A stretch of DNA of 64,000 bases from Eucalyptus grandis (Eukaryota; Streptophyta; Magnoliopsida; Myrtales; Myrtaceae), in the NCBI RefSeq assembly GCF_016545825.1, contig NC_052621.1, positions 5,480,199 to 5,544,198 of the forward strand, written 5' to 3'. A model generated the notes under the pieces. That model was not told the origin of the DNA. It ran no database searches and saw only the letters and a program-made list of their open reading frames with translations. A program made the translations under genes and the position numbers. Shown here in pieces: positions 61,161 to 64,000 of this stretch (its first letter is position 1; every line of letters begins with the position of its first letter).

Positions 61161-62641
61161 CTATACTTTCATTTCAGATGACAAAAGATCTAGCACTCTG
61201 TATATGCACTCTGCCTCAGGATGCGATTTATCACCGGCCACAAATTCATGATTATTACAACCTATCTCAATCGAGCTAAATCCTGGTGTCTTTTGGATAC
61301 CAAGCGTCTTCATTTTCCTCCTGATCTTATTCGCACCATCCCAGCTTCTATCTGCGGCATATATATTTGCAAGGAGCACATAATTCGAGTCGGAATCGGG
61401 TCCGGATCAACTACATACTTTGCCAACCTTTCAGCTAACTTGACATCCTCACGAGTCCTGCAAGCACCCAACAAAGATCCCAACACGACGTCGTTTGGTT
61501 TCATAGGCATGTTTTCTATGACATTTAGTGCATCCTCCAACCTGCCTGCACGACTATAGAGATCCACCAAGCAACCGTAGTGCTCAATTCTCGGTTCAAT
61601 CCTGTGAACATTCTTCATGATATGAAAGTACCGGAGTCCATCATCAACTAAACCAGCATGACTACAGGCAGTGATTGCTCCGGTAAAACTAACTCCGTCT
61701 GGCTTGAATCCTTCCACCTGCATCCGGTTGAATAACTCCAGAGCCATCTCAGCATGCCCATTGGCTGCAAACCCTGCAATTATAGTGTTCCACGAGACGA
61801 GAGTTCTCTTTGGCATTTTCTCAAATATCAGGTGAGCATACTGAATACACCCGCACCGGGAATACATGTCCATTAAGGAGTTGCATACCCTCACATTGTC
61901 CTTGAAGTCTTGCTTCATGACAAACCTATGTATCCACAAGCCCAAACCAAGCGTCGCCAAGTTGGCGCACGCAGATATTGCACCTATGACCGTGACGAAA
62001 TCAGGCCGCACCCCAGACAGTTGCATCTCGCGAAACAACTCCAAGGCTTTGTCGAAATGACCAGTCTTGATAAACCCATTAATCAACACAGTCCACGTTA
62101 CTGCATCTCTGTGGGGCATTTCGTCGAACAGGTCTAACGCCTCCGGCATTCGACCTTTCTTCACATAACCATCGATCATCGTATTCCAAGTAACCGAATT
62201 CCTCACCCCCATCCCATCGAAAACCATCCTGGCCAACTCCACGCGGTCCAGCTTCGCGTACATGTTAAGCACAGCCGTGGCCACCATCACGTTTTCCGCG
62301 ACCAATCCCAACTTCCAAGCATACCCATGAAGCGAAGCTCCAAGGGGCTCGCTTCCGGACGGGAAACCAGCGCAACCCGAGAGAAGCGTGACGATGGTGA
62401 CGTGGTTGGGCTCCACCCCGGACCGCATCATTTCCGAGAAGACTCCGACTGCTTCGGCTAGTCGGCCGTTTCGAGCGCAGCGAGCGATGGAACAAGTCCA
62501 TAAGACGGTGGGGTCGGGGGATCGAGAGGGCTTGACGAAGGAGAGGCTGTGCCGCGCGGAGGCCGGCGTCGGCTCCGGAGGCTGCGGTGGTTGATGGAGT
62601 TTGGTGGGAGCGGCGACGGTGGGGAAGGCGGGAAGGCTCAT
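61161..62641 (-). CDS. CLB19: E-class pentatricopeptide repeat protein, CLB19-like, with frameshift
   Basis: A single-exon PLS-type PPR gene. CLB19 is a chloroplast RNA-editing factor, known in Arabidopsis to act on rpoA and clpP transcripts. The first frame (62641-61310, 443 codons) has a plastid-targeting-like start rich in Pro/Ser/Ala. About ten PPR units follow from residue 45 (for example NSVTWNTMIDGYVKKGRMPEA, then the GLWIHRFVMKQDFKDNVRV region that matches CLB19 closely). The frame is lost near 61396-61404, within VVDPDP: one base appears to be missing. The correct continuation is in the next frame to a stop at 61161. It carries the E motif (VLLANIYAADRSWDGANKIR, PGFSSIEI). Read across the shift the protein would be about 493 aa, the family length. 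The C-terminal tail after SSEMKV is shorter than in Arabidopsis. Either a sequencing error or a damaged allele. Confidence 0.85.
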
Positions 62642-63931
62642 GCTAAGTTCAAATTACAGTTGGAAGAAAAGAGAGGGCGTTGCTGGTTTCCGGCAGTGTT
62701 CTTCGTCTCCTTGGGAAGGACATGTATATATCTCGTCTTTCAATTTCTTTTTTTTCCCTTCCTTTTATCTTTTTTCGGATTTTTGTATGATTGATTGTAA
62801 AAAAATTAAATCAAGTTAAGATACATACAGACAAAATTTTATTCGTTTAATGAAATTAATATACACTAGGAACTATGATTAGTTTCTTTATAGATTATTC
62901 GTAATTTCTTATAATGAAATGTATTTTTTTTTTTTGCATTTACTTTAGTTTTAGATGATATGGACAGTTTAAATTAGCTATACTCATATGTATTGATAGT
63001 GGAAAGCATATTTTCATCGCTCACAGCATTTCACGTAAAATTTTGCTTACACAAAGCTAATCTCTATAAATATTATGTAAAATTTGCAAAAGAGAAAACT
63101 TTACATTATTTGTGTACAAACCAGTAATTACTTACATCATCTCAATTGCTTAATCGTTGCGTCATCAAAAGTCTATTTTGTAGTGAAGTACTCAATAGGA
63201 TTTGGATTTTATTCATTTAATTCCTTTTCTTTTTTTTGACTAATAAAAGTTTCTAGTCAAGGATATGATATTTTTGTCCCTCGAAAAAATCATATGGTAG
63301 CAGGAAAAAAACAATGACGAATAGAAAATGAATCCAGAATTTAACATCAAAGGAATCGTCTTCTTGTTTACGATCTGTCATCTCATTTGCAAAGAGCAAT
63401 TTCTTCTTCCCATTCACCTGAACAAAGGAAGTAACTACCAGTAAAATGAAGCATATGCCTCCTAGTCCCCCTTATCTACAAGTAGGATGAATGAACGCAA
63501 GAATCTCATTCAACATCATTCAACATTTTCCCAATGCCGATATATATTCAGACAGAATCATGCCATGTTCACGGATGAACAAGTGGTTCGAGGGTCAGCG
63601 TCGAACTATAGAACTTGGAAAGACTGATGGGACGGGGAGATCACAGCGCGAATGCGAATGCAGCGAAGAACCATGGAGAGAAACATTGAACGACTGCCAG
63701 TTTTTCAGACCTCTCACCAAGTACAGATACTGCAACAGATGAGGCTTAATGGCATAACTCTGACACATTAACGACTTCAAAAAAACATATTCGTAACTAA
63801 TTGAATTGATGCGACCGCAAGGAATCATTCTCAGAAGACGAAAATTAACTGTGAGCAGCTGGTAACCAAGACCGTGTATAGTAAGAGAACAGATAGAGAG
63901 TTCATTAATTACAGTAATCAAAACACCTCGT
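62642..63931. other. Upstream region of the PPR gene and 3' flank of the edge gene
   Basis: AT-rich. No TATA box decides the PPR promoter. The part at 63600-63931 is probably the 3' untranslated region of the partial gene at the right edge. The frames there (plus 63491-63742, minus 63595-63966) have no family motif. Confidence 0.4.
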
Positions 63932-64000
63932 TCATCGGCCATCAGCCGAAGTGAAGGACTCAGCAAATCCAGCAGGCTTAGCGGGGATGCTCCCCGAGCT
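63932..64000 (-). CDS. Possible C-terminus of an unrecognised gene (partial at window edge)
   Basis: The minus strand from 64000 reads 22 codons ending PAGFAESFTSADGR and a TGA stop (63932-63934). The residue mix is protein-like and the following DNA looks like a 3' untranslated region, but the fragment is too short to name. The other long frame across this spot (63595-63966) is less convincing. Confidence 0.35.
   Translation of the reverse strand, partial: SSGSIPAKPAGFAESFTSADGR

Overview
The window is plant nuclear DNA, most likely from a woody eudicot. The evidence is AT-rich intergenic DNA with GT-AG introns, many (CT)n tracts, Ty1/copia retrotransposons primed by initiator tRNA-Met, and plant-only families (LEA_2/NHL, G-type lectin S-receptor kinase, CLE peptide, E-class PPR). 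Myrtaceae (Eucalyptus-like) is my guess from the abundant GC-rich 'gcgaggc/ctcgcc' repeat cassettes; this is inference, not proof.

Layout. 1-31.3 kb is a minus-strand tandem array of LEA_2 / NDR1-HIN1-like (NHL) genes built from a repeated unit (gene plus 3' flank plus dispersed segments). Copy A (2677-7016) is cut in two by a 3.76-kb copia element with a 5-bp target duplication. Copies B (13247-13948) and C (18493-19146) are open. Copy D (30323-30999) has a frameshift. Two relics lie at 15.5-15.8 and 16.96-17.08 kb. Between A and B is an apparently intact 7-exon G-type lectin S-receptor-like kinase (7603-10839, minus, 809 aa). Between C and D an 8.7-kb copia element (20499-29179) sits inside the repeated unit. 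It in turn carries a 3.1-kb solo LTR (24611-27738) in its gag region.

31.3-49.7 kb is repeat-rich. It holds a 1.2-kb direct tandem duplication (34533-36873), each copy carrying a hAT-like terminal-inverted-repeat element. A second, younger copia element (37578-43330) follows, then a third hAT-like copy that has taken in a GC-rich cassette (44830-46205), and two MITE-like inverted-repeat elements. I see no convincing host gene here.

49.7-64 kb holds single genes: a 9-exon polygalacturonase (49896-52986, plus) that reads through only if exon 7 uses an acceptor 8 bp downstream of the obvious one; a degenerate CLE-motif locus (about 57.4-57.8 kb); an intact 3-exon CLE gene with a CLAVATA3-type motif (59757-60188, plus, 91 aa); a minus-strand E-class PPR gene matching CLB19 but carrying one frameshift (61161-62641); and a possible C-terminus of another minus-strand gene at the window edge.

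The host genes do not form one pathway. The NHL array and receptor kinase suggest a fast-evolving defence or signalling cluster. The right end is a conserved block with developmental (CLE), cell-wall (polygalacturonase) and plastid RNA-editing (PPR) genes. The items most worth checking are the CLV3-like gene and its neighbouring relic, the polygalacturonase splice shift, the CLB19 frameshift, and the unusual primer-site complementarity in the copia element that broke NHL copy A.
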